DNA of 64,000 nucleotides from NCBI RefSeq assembly GCF_037976325.1, contig NZ_CP150265.1:131001-195000 (forward strand), in the 5' to 3' direction. A model generated the notes under the pieces. It did no database searches, was not told the origin of the DNA, and saw nothing but the letters and a program-made list of their open reading frames with translations. Numbering within the stretch: position 1 is the first letter of the stretch; each line of letters opens with the position of its first letter. This document shows, piece after piece, positions 16,924-26,399 of this stretch. Both the position numbers and the translations under genes were made by a program. This DNA comes from Paenibacillus sp. FSL K6-3182 (GTDB taxonomy: Bacteria > Bacillota > Bacilli > Paenibacillales > Paenibacillaceae).

Positions 16924-18162
16924 ATGAATGAGTGCTCATCATCGTTGCTGTTGCCGAAAGCGCTTGAATTGGATGGTGAAACATTAGCTGCATTTTATCA
17001 GCCCATTATAGCGATGGATACAAGACGCATTATGGGTTACGAGGTGCTTGCTCGAGCTGTAAAGGGTGATTCCGTGAGGAGTCTTGGACCTTTCTTCTGC
17101 AATGAGCAAATTCCAGAAGAGGACCACATTATTGTGGACCGGGTACTGCGGGAGCAAGCATTCTCGAAGCTGGCTTCAATGGAAGAACAGCAGCCGATGT
17201 TATTCATTAATTTGAAGCCGTCTTGGATTTATCGGTATGAGGAGATTGGCGAGCTCTACACGTTGTCGCTGCTTGATAAGTACGGAATAGACCCGAAACG
17301 AATTGTCATCGAGATAACGGAGGAAAGCTTCCAAGGTTCCATGGATAGGCTTCGTTCTGTTGTCGACATATACCGGGCAAGGGGTTGTTTCATTGCAATC
17401 GATGATGTAGGCAGTGGTTTTAGCAATACGGATCGGATTGCTCACATTCAGCCTAACCTGCTCAAAATCGATATTCATATGATTAAGAAAAGCGCGACTC
17501 ATGACGGTTATTTCGGCGTGCTGCGATCCTTCTCTGATTTAGCAGAGCAAATTGGAGCTTCGCTCCTCGTCGAGGGAGTGGAGACAAGGGAGGACTTAGC
17601 TCGCGCAATTCAGGCAGGCGCCCGTTACGTCCAAGGCTATATGTTTGCAAGGGCAGAGCCGGAGTTTCGTGAGCCTGCTTGTTTTGCATCTCTAATTGAA
17701 GCGGAGCTTGATCAGCATCTGCTGCATTTCGTTGGAACTGAACGCTATTGGCAGCGGCAATCGGAGAAGCTGGCAGAGCAGTGGGTTGCGCTTGTTCAGG
17801 AGACGCGTTACCTGGATCATGAGGATGATTGGATAGAGGGGCTGCTTCCCGAGCTTTACGACCATTGCATTCGGGTTTATTTGTGCAATGAGAGCGGTAT
17901 TCAGCTCTCATCCAACTATTATCGCGATGCGGACAAGGCTTGGAGGCGAGAGGAGCAATACCGCGGTGCCAACTGGTGTTGGCGTCCCTATTTTGTTCCT
18001 AATCTCGTCCAGCTCAATGAGCATCGACGTGCAATCGTTTCGCGCGCCTATACTGATCTCGATTCTCACGCATGGATTAGAACCGTATCTGTTCTAGCAG
18101 CGCCTGGTCTTATTTTACTTATGGATTTGAGGGATTCTGAGCGCGGAGCCCAGCGTCGTTAA
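16924..18162 (+). CDS. ykuI: YkuI-like cyclic-di-GMP phosphodiesterase (EAL plus C-terminal sensor domain)
   Basis: A 412-residue cytoplasmic protein. Residues about 20-255 form an EAL domain with the signature in the form EVLAR, NLKPSW, EITEES, IAIDDVGSGFSN, LLKIDIH and LLVEGVET, so the acidic metal ligands and catalytic set appear complete. Residues about 270-405 match the PAS/Cache-like C-terminal domain of B. subtilis YkuI, giving the same length (about 407). It would degrade c-di-GMP, or bind it. GAGGAG is 6 bases before the ATG. Its stop overlaps the convergent GNAT gene by 4 bases. B. subtilis YkuI binds c-di-GMP but has shown little hydrolysis, so activity is uncertain. Confidence 0.88.
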   Translation: MNECSSSLLLPKALELDGETLAAFYQPIIAMDTRRIMGYEVLARAVKGDSVRSLGPFFCNEQIPEEDHIIVDRVLREQAFSKLASMEEQQPMLFINLKPSWIYRYEEIGELYTLSLLDKYGIDPKRIVIEITEESFQGSMDRLRSVVDIYRARGCFIAIDDVGSGFSNTDRIAHIQPNLLKIDIHMIKKSATHDGYFGVLRSFSDLAEQIGASLLVEGVETREDLARAIQAGARYVQGYMFARAEPEFREPACFASLIEAELDQHLLHFVGTERYWQRQSEKLAEQWVALVQETRYLDHEDDWIEGLLPELYDHCIRVYLCNESGIQLSSNYYRDADKAWRREEQYRGANWCWRPYFVPNLVQLNEHRRAIVSRAYTDLDSHAWIRTVSVLAAPGLILLMDLRDSERGAQRR

Positions 18163-18683
18163 CGTGCGGCTGCTGGCTCATAAACCATACAATGGCATTC
18201 GGCAAAGCCAGTGGGAGTAGACCGTGCATAGGTGTCTGTTATATGGAAACCGGCTTGTTCATAAACGCGCATCGCACGAATATTCCAAGTAAGCACCTCC
18301 AAATCAATTTCGTTTTGAGGGGTGCGCCTTATTGCCTCTGCGACAATGAGACGTGTGAAGGCAAGGCCGAGGCCTTTACCGCAAAGATCAGGCCGCAATC
18401 CGAGACCGAGCCGCGTTACGCCTGTTAAAGGAAAAAACTGCGCGAACCCAATGAGCGCAGACTGAGCGTCTAGGACAGCCATATATTGGGCAGCACGAAG
18501 GACGGAATCGCCAAATTCGATTTCGTCTTTTTTCATTTGCTCCCAATCCGGCCAGTTATAAACATCAAATGGAGCCTCGTAGCGCCAGCCGCATAGTTGC
18601 TGTGCATGGACGGTTTCGAGCGGGCATATGGTCATATCGCCTTCATCTCGATTATAATGAATAGAGCTTTGATGGCTTGTCAT
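18159..18683 (-). CDS. GNAT family N-acetyltransferase
   Basis: A 174-residue GNAT protein with the acetyl-CoA-binding loop in PDLCGKGLGLAFTRL (R/Q-x-x-G-x-G/A) and the C-terminal NIRAMRVYEQAGF typical of RimI/RimJ-like members. Substrate is unknown. GGAGGT is about 8 bases before ATG 18683. It is a single gene, convergent with the EAL gene and divergent from the MFS transporter gene. Confidence 0.85.
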   Translation of the reverse strand: MTSHQSSIHYNRDEGDMTICPLETVHAQQLCGWRYEAPFDVYNWPDWEQMKKDEIEFGDSVLRAAQYMAVLDAQSALIGFAQFFPLTGVTRLGLGLRPDLCGKGLGLAFTRLIVAEAIRRTPQNEIDLEVLTWNIRAMRVYEQAGFHITDTYARSTPTGFAECHCMVYEPAAAR

Positions 18684-18799
18684 TTTTTTTTACCTCCGCT
18701 TGAAAAAAAGTAGCTGAATAGAGCGAATGTCGAATGAAATAGGTTTATTATAACAGATAGGCGTGCGTTGATCGCGCGTAAATAAGGAGAAGCATCAAA

Positions 18800-20035
18800 A
18801 TGAAGAAGTTGATCTGGCTAGGCTGCTTGTCATATTTAGTCATCGGCGTTGCCCATGTTGTGGGCGGATCTATCTTGGAACAGCTCATTGCTCATTATGG
18901 TTTAACCTATAAAGATGGCGGGCAATGGATTATGAATCAATTCCTCGGGTTCCTGGTGGGTGTTCTGTTAGCGCCATCTATTACTTCGAGAGTTGGAAAA
19001 AGAGGCGCAGTACTGATTGCGATGGGCGTACTGACGCTCAGTGAGGCGGCATACAGTTTGCTGCTGCCATGGGGCTGGATGCTCGCGATTGCTCCGCTTG
19101 CGGGTCTTGGCTTTGGGATGACGGAAGCGGTCGTCGGCGCAATGATTATTGATATGGCAAAAAACGGCAAGGCATCGGCAATGAGCCGATTGGAAACCTT
19201 TTTTGGCGTTGGCGCATTGTTGATTCCAATTGCAGCGGCTTATCTGATTCAGCATAGCATATGGCAGGTTTCCTTTCCGATTCTGGCAGCGATGTCAGGC
19301 ATCACCTTTGTTCTCTGGCTGACGATGTCCTTTGGAGAGCTGGATGATGAGCTTGGTATAGTTGCTCGAACACCGGAAGTGAAGGAAGGCCTTTCGAATG
19401 AGTTGGAAGGATTGCAATCCACTCGCGGATCTGTCTTTTTTGGCTATCCGCGCAAAGCACTTCCATTTCTCTTGTTATCGGCTTTATTTTTTATGCTTTA
19501 TGTAGGAATGGAAATGAGCTTCTCCAACTATCTGCCTTCTATTCTCATCGTTCGTTCAGGCGTAGGAGAATCCAGTGCGGCAGCGGTGCTCAGCTTGTTC
19601 TGGGGAACAATGGTGCTTGGGCGTCTATTTGCGGGGCTGCTGGCTGATCGAATGGGTTATTCGCGTTATTTGCTTATTGCTACAGCAGGCGCCTCGGTCG
19701 TTTTTGTTTTAATGGCTGTTATGGGTCAGCTTAGCTGGATGCTTGCCTTTGTCGCACTTAGCGGATTGTTCTTCTCGGGTATATTCGGTATCGCTCTTGT
19801 TTATGCCAATGAGCTCATTCCAGGTATGACGGAGAGGACAACGAGTTTGCTTGTAGCATTCGGCGGGCTTGGAGGAGCGATTTTTCCGCGTTTGACTGGC
19901 TGGATAATGGATCAGTACAACGTGCAATCTACGTTATGGTATATAAGCAGCTTAGTTATACTGATGCTGCTTCTGCTAGCGGCGATGCTCCTGCTCGGAA
20001 GAAAACAAGTTCACAGCGTACGATCCAAGGCTTAA
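18800..20035 (+). CDS. Major facilitator superfamily transporter
   Basis: A 411-residue protein with about 12 hydrophobic helices and the MFS loop motif GRLFAGLLADRMGYSR between helices in the second half. A central loop (about residues 185-220) separates two six-helix halves. The substrate cannot be told from sequence; sugar or drug efflux are both possible. AAGGAG lies about 9 bases before the ATG. It has its own terminator. Confidence 0.85.
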   Translation: MKKLIWLGCLSYLVIGVAHVVGGSILEQLIAHYGLTYKDGGQWIMNQFLGFLVGVLLAPSITSRVGKRGAVLIAMGVLTLSEAAYSLLLPWGWMLAIAPLAGLGFGMTEAVVGAMIIDMAKNGKASAMSRLETFFGVGALLIPIAAAYLIQHSIWQVSFPILAAMSGITFVLWLTMSFGELDDELGIVARTPEVKEGLSNELEGLQSTRGSVFFGYPRKALPFLLLSALFFMLYVGMEMSFSNYLPSILIVRSGVGESSAAAVLSLFWGTMVLGRLFAGLLADRMGYSRYLLIATAGASVVFVLMAVMGQLSWMLAFVALSGLFFSGIFGIALVYANELIPGMTERTTSLLVAFGGLGGAIFPRLTGWIMDQYNVQSTLWYISSLVILMLLLLAAMLLLGRKQVHSVRSKA

Positions 20036-20054
20036 ATGAACTACAAATTATAAA

Positions 20055-20095
20055 AAACCTCCACATTCGCTGTTTCAAAGCGGGTGTGGAGGTTT
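20055..20095. terminator. Terminator between MFS gene and photolyase gene
   Basis: An 11-base perfect stem AAACCTCCACA/TGTGGAGGTTT (20055-20065 with 20085-20095), with an inner CGC/GCG pair, has A-rich and T-rich flanks on either side and so serves both convergent genes. Confidence 0.8.
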
Positions 20096-20131
20096 ATTTA
20101 TTATTAAACGTGTTATTCTAAATGTTTTCAG

Positions 20132-21475
20132 CTATTTAAGAATGGTTTTGTATACCTCTATGGCGCGCGCGCGTGATGCTTTCAAGTCGACGATGGCACC
20201 GCTTTGCGGCTGATGAATCTCTTTGTCTGTCAAATGATTCAAATGAGGCAGCCAGCGCCTAATATAGCTGCCGCTAGGATCATGCGTCTGTGACTGAGTT
20301 GCGGGATTCATGATGCGGAAGTAAGGCGCTGCGTCATACCCGAGTGAAGAGCACCACAGCCAACCGCCGCGATTAAGCGTGTTGTCATAATCGCTTAAGT
20401 GAAGGCGGAAATATTGTTCGCCAAGCGTGAAGGGACATAGCAGATTTTTAGTTAAAAACATAGCTGTTACCATTCGCAAGCGGTTGGGCAGCTCACCTGT
20501 ACGATTGAGCTGCGTCATGGCCGCATCAATGATTGGAATGCCGGTGGCAGCTGCAGCCCATGCTTCTAGATGAGCATCTGAGAGCTTGGACATATCAGCG
20601 AGCTGCTCGTAACGAAAAAAATCATCATGATACATCGCTTGATATAAATAAAAATCACGCCATGCCAGCTGCCTTACCCATGATTCAGACCCCGGAAGCC
20701 CTTGGGTCATTTCGTAGGCTTGGCGGGCGGAGATGGCGCCCGTATTAAGGAAACGTGCAAGCTGGCTTGTATGATCGTCGGCATAAGCGTCCCTGCTCTC
20801 CGAATAAGAGGCAAGGCGTTCTCGTACGAACCGTTCCAGCTTGGATAATCCTTTGGACGATCCTTGCACGTTTGTGCCGCCTAGGGCGCATGAAACGGAT
20901 TCGGGCAAAGCGAAGGACAACGCAACCTTGGCATTAATTTCGCTTAAGGTAGCAAGCTCATGAATCGTCGTTTCACTCATTGGGCTATAGCACTCCAGCA
21001 TAAAGCTGCTCCACTTGCGATAAAAGGGTGTGAAAACCTTGTATGGCTCCATTTTTCGAGCAAATGCCGGGAAAGCATCTAGATCAGCAAGAGGTGAATC
21101 GGCAATAGACATCCAGCGGCGGCCAAGGCTGCGTGTGATTAGCCCAAGCTGCTCATCTCGCTGCCGTGAGTAAGGCGTATAGTCTGTATGAACAATAACC
21201 TCATCAATAGGATGCTCATGCAGCAGTGCTTCGGTGATCGCAGCAGGATTACCATAAAGCACATGCAGTTCCTTTCCTGCATTAGAATAGCTGTGCAGAA
21301 GCGAGGCGGCTTGCGCCATGAAATTTCGACCGCTATGACTAGTTAAACGGCCATCTCCTGTAATAACGGGATCTATGATTAGCAAATGAATGCCTTGTTT
21401 CTCTTTTTTCTTCAAATAATCAAAAGCGCGCAAATCTGCAATACGCAAATCCTTGCGGTGAATAAACAAATACAT
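20132..21475 (-). CDS. phr: Deoxyribodipyrimidine photolyase (cryptochrome/photolyase family)
   Basis: A 447-residue flavoprotein. An N-terminal alpha/beta domain (1-130, FIHRKDLRIADL) binds the antenna pigment, and a helical FAD domain holds TSQLARFLNTGAIS, WVRQLAWRDFYLY, TGIPIIDAAMTQL, NRLRM and LNRGGWLWCSSLGYDAAPYFRIMNP. It repairs UV cyclobutane dimers with blue light. The open frame extends to 21553, but AAGGAG 9 bases before ATG 21475 and the usual N-terminus fix the start. The normal GWMHNRLRM is TGELPNRLRM here, so the DNA-contacting tip differs somewhat from well-studied enzymes. Confidence 0.93.
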   Translation of the reverse strand: MYLFIHRKDLRIADLRAFDYLKKKEKQGIHLLIIDPVITGDGRLTSHSGRNFMAQAASLLHSYSNAGKELHVLYGNPAAITEALLHEHPIDEVIVHTDYTPYSRQRDEQLGLITRSLGRRWMSIADSPLADLDAFPAFARKMEPYKVFTPFYRKWSSFMLECYSPMSETTIHELATLSEINAKVALSFALPESVSCALGGTNVQGSSKGLSKLERFVRERLASYSESRDAYADDHTSQLARFLNTGAISARQAYEMTQGLPGSESWVRQLAWRDFYLYQAMYHDDFFRYEQLADMSKLSDAHLEAWAAAATGIPIIDAAMTQLNRTGELPNRLRMVTAMFLTKNLLCPFTLGEQYFRLHLSDYDNTLNRGGWLWCSSLGYDAAPYFRIMNPATQSQTHDPSGSYIRRWLPHLNHLTDKEIHQPQSGAIVDLKASRARAIEVYKTILK

Positions 21476-21633
21476 CAGTGATAGCTCCTTCCATAAGCGC
21501 AACAGTGAACGGCCGCATTCCAGCTGGAATGAAACAGCAAAGCCGCAAGTCATTTGTCGTCAGAGGACAAAAAACTGCGGCTTTGCTAGATGAGTCTACC
21601 CGTTCAATCCTCAAGAAGAGGGATTAGGTTGCT

Positions 21634-22110
21634 CTATTTTACGTCAACGTTGGCTTGGTATGAATCAGCATCCATGATACGACGAGCAGTTACATATCGT
21701 CCCTCATAGTACTCGGAGTTAAGTTTGTCAGTTACAACGCCTCTGCTCGAGGATGAATGTACAAACTTTCCATCTCCAATGTAAATGCCAACATGGGATA
21801 CGGCGCTATTATTGCCGCCAACTGTGTCGAAGAACACAAGATCTCCCGCAATGAGGTCAGCCTTAGCGACCTTTGTACCTTCTTTTGCTTGCGAACCAGA
21901 AGTACGTGAAAGCTCAATGCCCATTTTCTCGAACACATAGCTCGTGAAGCCGGAGCAATCAAAACCTTTCGACGACGTTCCGCCGCTTTTGTACGGAGTG
22001 CCAATAAGATCATTAACAATTCCGTTCAATTTTGAGTCAGCGAAAGCGCTTCCCGCTTGAAAAGCGAGCACGAGAACGAGACCCAGGATTAATGCGGTAA
22101 TCTTCTTCAA
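21634..22110 (-). CDS. Secreted NlpC/P60 peptidoglycan endopeptidase
   Basis: From TTG 22110 the protein has 158 residues: a signal peptide (about 1-24, ending SAFA-D) and one NlpC/P60 domain with catalytic Cys52 (FDCSGFTS), His106 (SHVGIYIGDG) and third polar residue His118. It cleaves the D-Glu/diaminopimelate bond of wall peptides. There is no separate wall-binding domain. AAGGAG lies 8 bases before the TTG; an ATG at 22128 is in frame but contains that ribosome site. Its leader is a c-di-AMP riboswitch, so expression should respond to the nucleotide that reports on wall and potassium status. Confidence 0.93.
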   Translation of the reverse strand: MKKITALILGLVLVLAFQAGSAFADSKLNGIVNDLIGTPYKSGGTSSKGFDCSGFTSYVFEKMGIELSRTSGSQAKEGTKVAKADLIAGDLVFFDTVGGNNSAVSHVGIYIGDGKFVHSSSSRGVVTDKLNSEYYEGRYVTARRIMDADSYQANVDVK

Positions 22111-22130
22111 TTGTGAAACTCCTTCCAATG

Positions 22131-22255
22131 CCGACGAGGTTAGCTGTGGGGTTCGGTTGAAGGCTCCCTATGATTCCTCGGGCGTTTGAAAAAAACTCAA
22201 ACGTCGGAATCAATTCACCCAAAGTGGTTCCCCCGTATCCCAATAGGGAATTAGG
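22131..22255 (-). ncRNA. Cyclic-di-AMP riboswitch (ydaO/yuaA type)
   Basis: On the minus strand the leader carries the hallmark segments in order: CGGGGGAACCA, TTTGGGTGAATT, AGGGAGCCTTCAACC and CCCCACAGCTAACCTCGTCGG, ending just before the ribosome site of the NlpC/P60 gene. This is the conserved core of the ydaO riboswitch, which turns expression off when c-di-AMP is bound and frequently controls wall hydrolases and potassium transport. Exact ends are approximate. Confidence 0.92.
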
Positions 22256-22322
22256 CAGTTTTTTTATTGCTTTGAGAAATATTCGATTATTTTCAATGAT
22301 CTCCTGCCTTTAGTGGCAATTT

Positions 22323-22351
22323 CTAATAATTCTCATGTAACCTTTTGACAA
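22323..22351 (-). promoter_or_regulatory. Candidate SigA promoter of the riboswitch-NlpC/P60 unit
   Basis: On the minus strand TTGTCA (22346-22351) and TATTAG (22323-22328) are 17 bases apart, about 70 bases before the riboswitch core. Confidence 0.4.
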
Positions 22352-22684
22352 TTTTCTTCGTTAAACCGTTCTTTCTGTAATATAAACACGCCATAGTAGT
22401 GCTTTCTAACTAAATACATGGAGTCAATTTCATTAATTATGTGGATGTTGTGTAAAATATACCGATTTGTCCTTTAGGCGCTATATCGCAAGGACTAGCT
22501 TAAAGTGCCGTAAACGGCGGTATTTCACTATTTTGCTCCTAATAAATTAGAAAAATCTCATCTATATCACTCGTGAATAAGCGTAGATTCAGACAGCCTA
22601 GCTGCTGCTCCAGATAGAGCGGCAGAAATAGACAAAGGAGGCTGTTCATGAGAACAGCCCCCTTTGGGCAATCGAAAAAAAGTT
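22352..22684. other. Intergenic region with a hairpin after the stalk-domain gene
   Basis: No gene is seen here. At 22634-22665 a 14-base stem with one mismatch (AAAGGAGGCTGTTC/GAACAGCCCCCTTT) probably ends the minus-strand gene at 22685, though its T run is weak. The rest is AT-rich with no clear signal. Confidence 0.5.
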
Positions 22685-23269
22685 TTATTTTGCAGTAACG
22701 ATTTTTTCAGAAATGAGCTGTGGATCGTTGTTTTTTTGCTGCATCCAAAACTGTACCTTGTATTTTCCAGCATTTTTAAAATCGTAGGAAACGAGCTTGG
22801 AGCTGAACCAAAAGGTGTCTTTTTCGACGAACTCTTTAAAATCATCATCATCCTGGCTGCGGCTGTCGATTGTCGTTTCCTTATCATTAGGATCAACGAT
22901 GGTCACTTTGAACTCTGAAATCGCCATATTCAAATTATCGATTTGCGCTTGCACTAAAAATTTCTGAACACTGCCTTTATCAACCTGTCCGAACATAGCT
23001 CGCTTCTCGTTCATTAGAAACATATGCACATTGGGCTTTTGAATAATGAGCTTCTTATCACTGCTCTTCCATTGGACGAAGGCTTGGAGGCTGTCGCTTA
23101 AAGAACGAATACTAATATAAACCTTATCATCCACAACGACAGCATCGTCAGTGGATTGCTTATTATTATAAAGGAGCGTTACCTTCTGAAATAGTTTGTC
23201 TGCTGCAACCAATGAACCGCCCGATAAGAGCAATACCATGGATATAATAACTAGTTTTTTACGCATCAT
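22685..23269 (-). CDS. Secreted protein with copper-amine-oxidase N-terminal-like (stalk) domain
   Basis: A 194-residue protein with a signal peptide (about 1-23), a stalk-like segment resembling the N-terminal domain of copper amine oxidase seen in many Paenibacillus exported proteins (YISIRSLSDSLQAFVQWKSSDKK split about 51-73), and a C-terminal beta-rich region (KYKVQFWMQQKNN). Function is unknown. The start is ATGATG at 23269/23266 with GGGGGA upstream. It is a single gene between two terminators. Confidence 0.72.
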   Translation of the reverse strand: MMRKKLVIISMVLLLSGGSLVAADKLFQKVTLLYNNKQSTDDAVVVDDKVYISIRSLSDSLQAFVQWKSSDKKLIIQKPNVHMFLMNEKRAMFGQVDKGSVQKFLVQAQIDNLNMAISEFKVTIVDPNDKETTIDSRSQDDDDFKEFVEKDTFWFSSKLVSYDFKNAGKYKVQFWMQQKNNDPQLISEKIVTAK

Positions 23270-23345
23270 TTGTGAATATCCCCCATTTTTGATTTTCTTT
23301 CAGTTATTTATACAGAACTGCCATCATTTAGTTGCGGTTAGTTGT

Positions 23346-23388
23346 AAAAAAAACCTCCACACCACAGCAAAGCGTGGAATGAAGGTTT
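23346..23388 (-). terminator. Terminator of the M1 peptidase/membrane protein operon
   Basis: On the minus strand a 15-base stem with two wobble pairs and one mismatch (23374-23388 pairing with 23351-23365) is followed by eight T residues. Confidence 0.75.
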
Positions 23389-23434
23389 ATTTTTGCTTCA
23401 GCATCTAGAGGACGCTGAAGGCTTTTTTGGTTTG

Positions 23435-24250
23435 CTACATTCTTTTCGTTTCCAAAAAGTCATATTGCGCGGCAATCGTCCAAACCTTCATCAGTGTTTG
23501 AATGAGATAATAGCCTTGATGCAGGATAAGTGCAATTAGCCCGGCCCAAAGCATGGAGAGACTTGTCACCACAAGCCCAGCAGCCGCTCCAATCCCCCAC
23601 ATGATGAGCGACACAGCTGCATAGGTGAGGAAATTTTGGAGAGCGTGCCATAAGGAACGGAATATGCTTCCTCCTGATGCAGCGCTGAATTGCATGGCTA
23701 GAAACAGTAGATGCAGTACTGTGCCCCATAGGAGCCATAGAAGGGCTCCAGGGAGCACCGTTTGCAGTAGCTCTGGAATAGAGCCGCTCTCTAGCAGAGC
23801 ATCCAGTGAGCGCGGCAGCACATACCAAGCAGGAGCCACAGATAAAATAACCTCGATCCAGTAAAGCAGAACTACAGGCTTCCAAGCTTTGCGAATGCCT
23901 TCTAGAAATCGTGTCCCTCCATTCGATCTGGACTGATTTAACGAATAGAATAGACCGGCATTGAATAAGGGAGTGATCAGCATTCGGGCAACAAGGAGAC
24001 CGCCCAGCGTCCAGACGTAAGGATTAATGAGATCGGTCTTGAACAGCTGGAATTGTGCTTCGGTCATGAATAGCTGAACGGCTGCTTCTGAAGGAGCGGA
24101 GCTTGGATATCGCCGCAGCAGCGGAGCTACGACCGAATCAATGAAGCGGTAAAGGAAGAACCCCCAGATCAGCTGATAAAGAAATAATAAAACAACAATG
24201 TAAAAATGTTTTACCGCTAACCGCCAGCCTTGCTTCAAATGTATTTTCAT
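23435..24250 (-). CDS. Hypothetical integral membrane protein
   Basis: A 271-residue protein with about six hydrophobic segments (near residues 15-35, 80-100, 125-145, 165-188, 208-232 and 235-255). I recognise no catalytic motif. It is 27 bases downstream of the M1 peptidase gene and ends at the terminator 23346-23388, so the two form an operon; it may be an accessory or permease-like partner of the peptidase. Confidence 0.72.
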   Translation of the reverse strand: MKIHLKQGWRLAVKHFYIVVLLFLYQLIWGFFLYRFIDSVVAPLLRRYPSSAPSEAAVQLFMTEAQFQLFKTDLINPYVWTLGGLLVARMLITPLFNAGLFYSLNQSRSNGGTRFLEGIRKAWKPVVLLYWIEVILSVAPAWYVLPRSLDALLESGSIPELLQTVLPGALLWLLWGTVLHLLFLAMQFSAASGGSIFRSLWHALQNFLTYAAVSLIMWGIGAAAGLVVTSLSMLWAGLIALILHQGYYLIQTLMKVWTIAAQYDFLETKRM

Positions 24251-24277
24251 CGTTTATCGCTCCTTGAACGCAATTAC

Positions 24278-26293
24278 TTACCAGCTCAGCGACCCGAGCA
24301 GTCCTTCAATTAGTTGGACAACGCCGAGGCTCCATCTCGTGCGTTTATCCTCTGGCAGCTGAGCCTGCATGTAGTTGTTAATGAGCTTATTATCAAGCAC
24401 ATTGCTGTTGTTTGGGTCAACGACTGCCCATTCAAGCGGAGCGGAATGCAGCTGTTTATATTGCATATGGGATTCCTGAGTATCCCAAAGCTTTGTTATT
24501 TTGGTGCCGTCAGTAAACTTCATCAACACTTTTATCTCGCCATTGCTGCCGCCGTTTTTCTTAATGAGTACAACAGATTCATACATCTCAGCACCATCTT
24601 GGGTGACTGGGCGTACATGAATCGATTCGATCGAAAAGTCGGCCATTTTGTTGCCGTAGACATATTGGCTGAAATAATCATTCCATTTCGTTTTTGTTAC
24701 CTGTTCGACAACACGCTGGAAGTCTGCTGTCGATGGATGCTTGAACTTATACTTTTGGAAATAGGTTCGCAATATTTTTTGCATCGTTCTGGAGCCGACC
24801 TGATTCTCGATACCAATGAGCACCAGCTTTGCCCTCAGATATACATTCTCGGCATATTGCGAGTGGCTGGCGTATGACCAAGATTGCTGCTTGAGCGGAG
24901 CAGGGTTGGTCATATAGCTCGCTTCCATGCGCAAATTCGGCTCCAAGCCGTATGCCGTCTCCATTACTTTATCCTCGGCATAGGACGTAAACCCCTCGTC
25001 CAGCCATGCCTCCTCGAATTCATTAGAGGCGACCATTCCGTACCAATATTGATGGCCAATCTCATGAACGACCGTACGTTCAAGATCGTAGCCTGGGTTA
25101 TCATTTTCTGCAGCGAAAGCGGTTATGAGTGTTGGATACTCCATGCCGCCAGCTCCGTTCGCTCCTTTGGGCGGAACGACGATCGACAGCGTACTGTAAG
25201 GATATTCACCATACCACTTGGCGTAGCTTGAGAGTGCGGACTTGGCTGCATGCATGTAGCGATCCTTAAGGTCAGCATGCGCAGGATCAAGATACAGCTT
25301 AATGCGCACACCGGGAATGCCGGTATCTGAATAAGCAGTCTCTTCATAAACGAAGTCTGGTGAGGCCGACCAAGCAAAATCATGAATATCATCAGCATAA
25401 AACTGGTAAATCTTTGTTGCTTCCTTGATCTCGATAGGCTTTGTTTGGAAGCCCGTTGCAGCGACGGTGTAGTTCTCAGGCACATTAATCCGAACGCTGT
25501 ATATGCCGAAGTCGCTGTAGAACTCAGAATTGCCATGATACTGATGGACATTCCAGCCCTCAGCTGTACGTCCGCGCATGCCGGCTGTCTCATATACAGC
25601 GAGCTTTGGAAACCACTGCCCAGCCATCACGAAGTTGCCGGAATAGCCCATTCTTGCGAATACCTCTGGGAGCTTCACCTCGTAGCTCATTCGCAGCGTT
25701 ACGGAGGTGCCGGGAGCGATAGGCTCCGGCAAGCGGATTTTGGCCAAAGTAAAATCATTGGCATTGCCATCGTCAGGTTGTACATATTGAAGACGTGGCA
25801 GAAGGCTCTCACCGTTCAGCGTTTCTAACGTAAGCAGGTTCATATAGCCTTGGCTATTGGTTGTTGCTTTGTCCTGGCGCAGCTTGCCGCCGGATTCTTT
25901 CATAAACGTGGTTTTGCCCGATTGAAACGCGTTCGGGTACAGATGGAAATAGAGCTCGGACACTGTTTTTTTGCCAGGGTTAGTCCAAGTTACGGTTTGC
26001 TCACCGTTCAGCTGCTTTGCATCATTCGTTAAATGCACGTTGATATGGTACTCAACGACACGTTTGCTCAGCTCTTGCGGTTTAGGTGTGATGACCGTAT
26101 TCGGCTCCTGCACGGCAGGCGGCTTGACCGACTTTTGGGCAGGCGCTAGTGCTTGCTTGGCGTTAGCGGCGGGGGCGAAAGCATAAGTATATTGGGATTG
26201 CCAAGCAGTCCCGAAGTCATGCTGCATCGATATACCGAGCAGCGCGACTGCGAGTATTACGAGTAAAATTCGTTTGAAATAGCGTGGAGTCAT
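24278..26293 (-). CDS. M1 family zinc metallopeptidase, membrane-anchored
   Basis: A 671-residue protein from ATG 26293, with GGGAGG upstream; the open frame runs to 26317 but those codons contain the ribosome site. It has an N-terminal membrane anchor (about 9-24), an aminopeptidase-N-like beta domain, the exopeptidase-like GANGAGGMEYP motif and a zinc site HEIGH (410-414) with Glu433, giving HExxH-x18-E. It probably trims peptides on the outer face of the membrane. It heads a two-gene operon with the membrane protein at 23435. Confidence 0.9.
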   Translation of the reverse strand: MTPRYFKRILLVILAVALLGISMQHDFGTAWQSQYTYAFAPAANAKQALAPAQKSVKPPAVQEPNTVITPKPQELSKRVVEYHINVHLTNDAKQLNGEQTVTWTNPGKKTVSELYFHLYPNAFQSGKTTFMKESGGKLRQDKATTNSQGYMNLLTLETLNGESLLPRLQYVQPDDGNANDFTLAKIRLPEPIAPGTSVTLRMSYEVKLPEVFARMGYSGNFVMAGQWFPKLAVYETAGMRGRTAEGWNVHQYHGNSEFYSDFGIYSVRINVPENYTVAATGFQTKPIEIKEATKIYQFYADDIHDFAWSASPDFVYEETAYSDTGIPGVRIKLYLDPAHADLKDRYMHAAKSALSSYAKWYGEYPYSTLSIVVPPKGANGAGGMEYPTLITAFAAENDNPGYDLERTVVHEIGHQYWYGMVASNEFEEAWLDEGFTSYAEDKVMETAYGLEPNLRMEASYMTNPAPLKQQSWSYASHSQYAENVYLRAKLVLIGIENQVGSRTMQKILRTYFQKYKFKHPSTADFQRVVEQVTKTKWNDYFSQYVYGNKMADFSIESIHVRPVTQDGAEMYESVVLIKKNGGSNGEIKVLMKFTDGTKITKLWDTQESHMQYKQLHSAPLEWAVVDPNNSNVLDNKLINNYMQAQLPEDKRTRWSLGVVQLIEGLLGSLSW

Positions 26294-26399
26294 TGAACGT
26301 TTCCCTCCCGTTGACAAGCATCTACAGCATGTATATGTTTGCTTTTCGATGATTATTAGCTAAAATGGAATTATTGTATCGGGGAAGGTGTGAATACGC

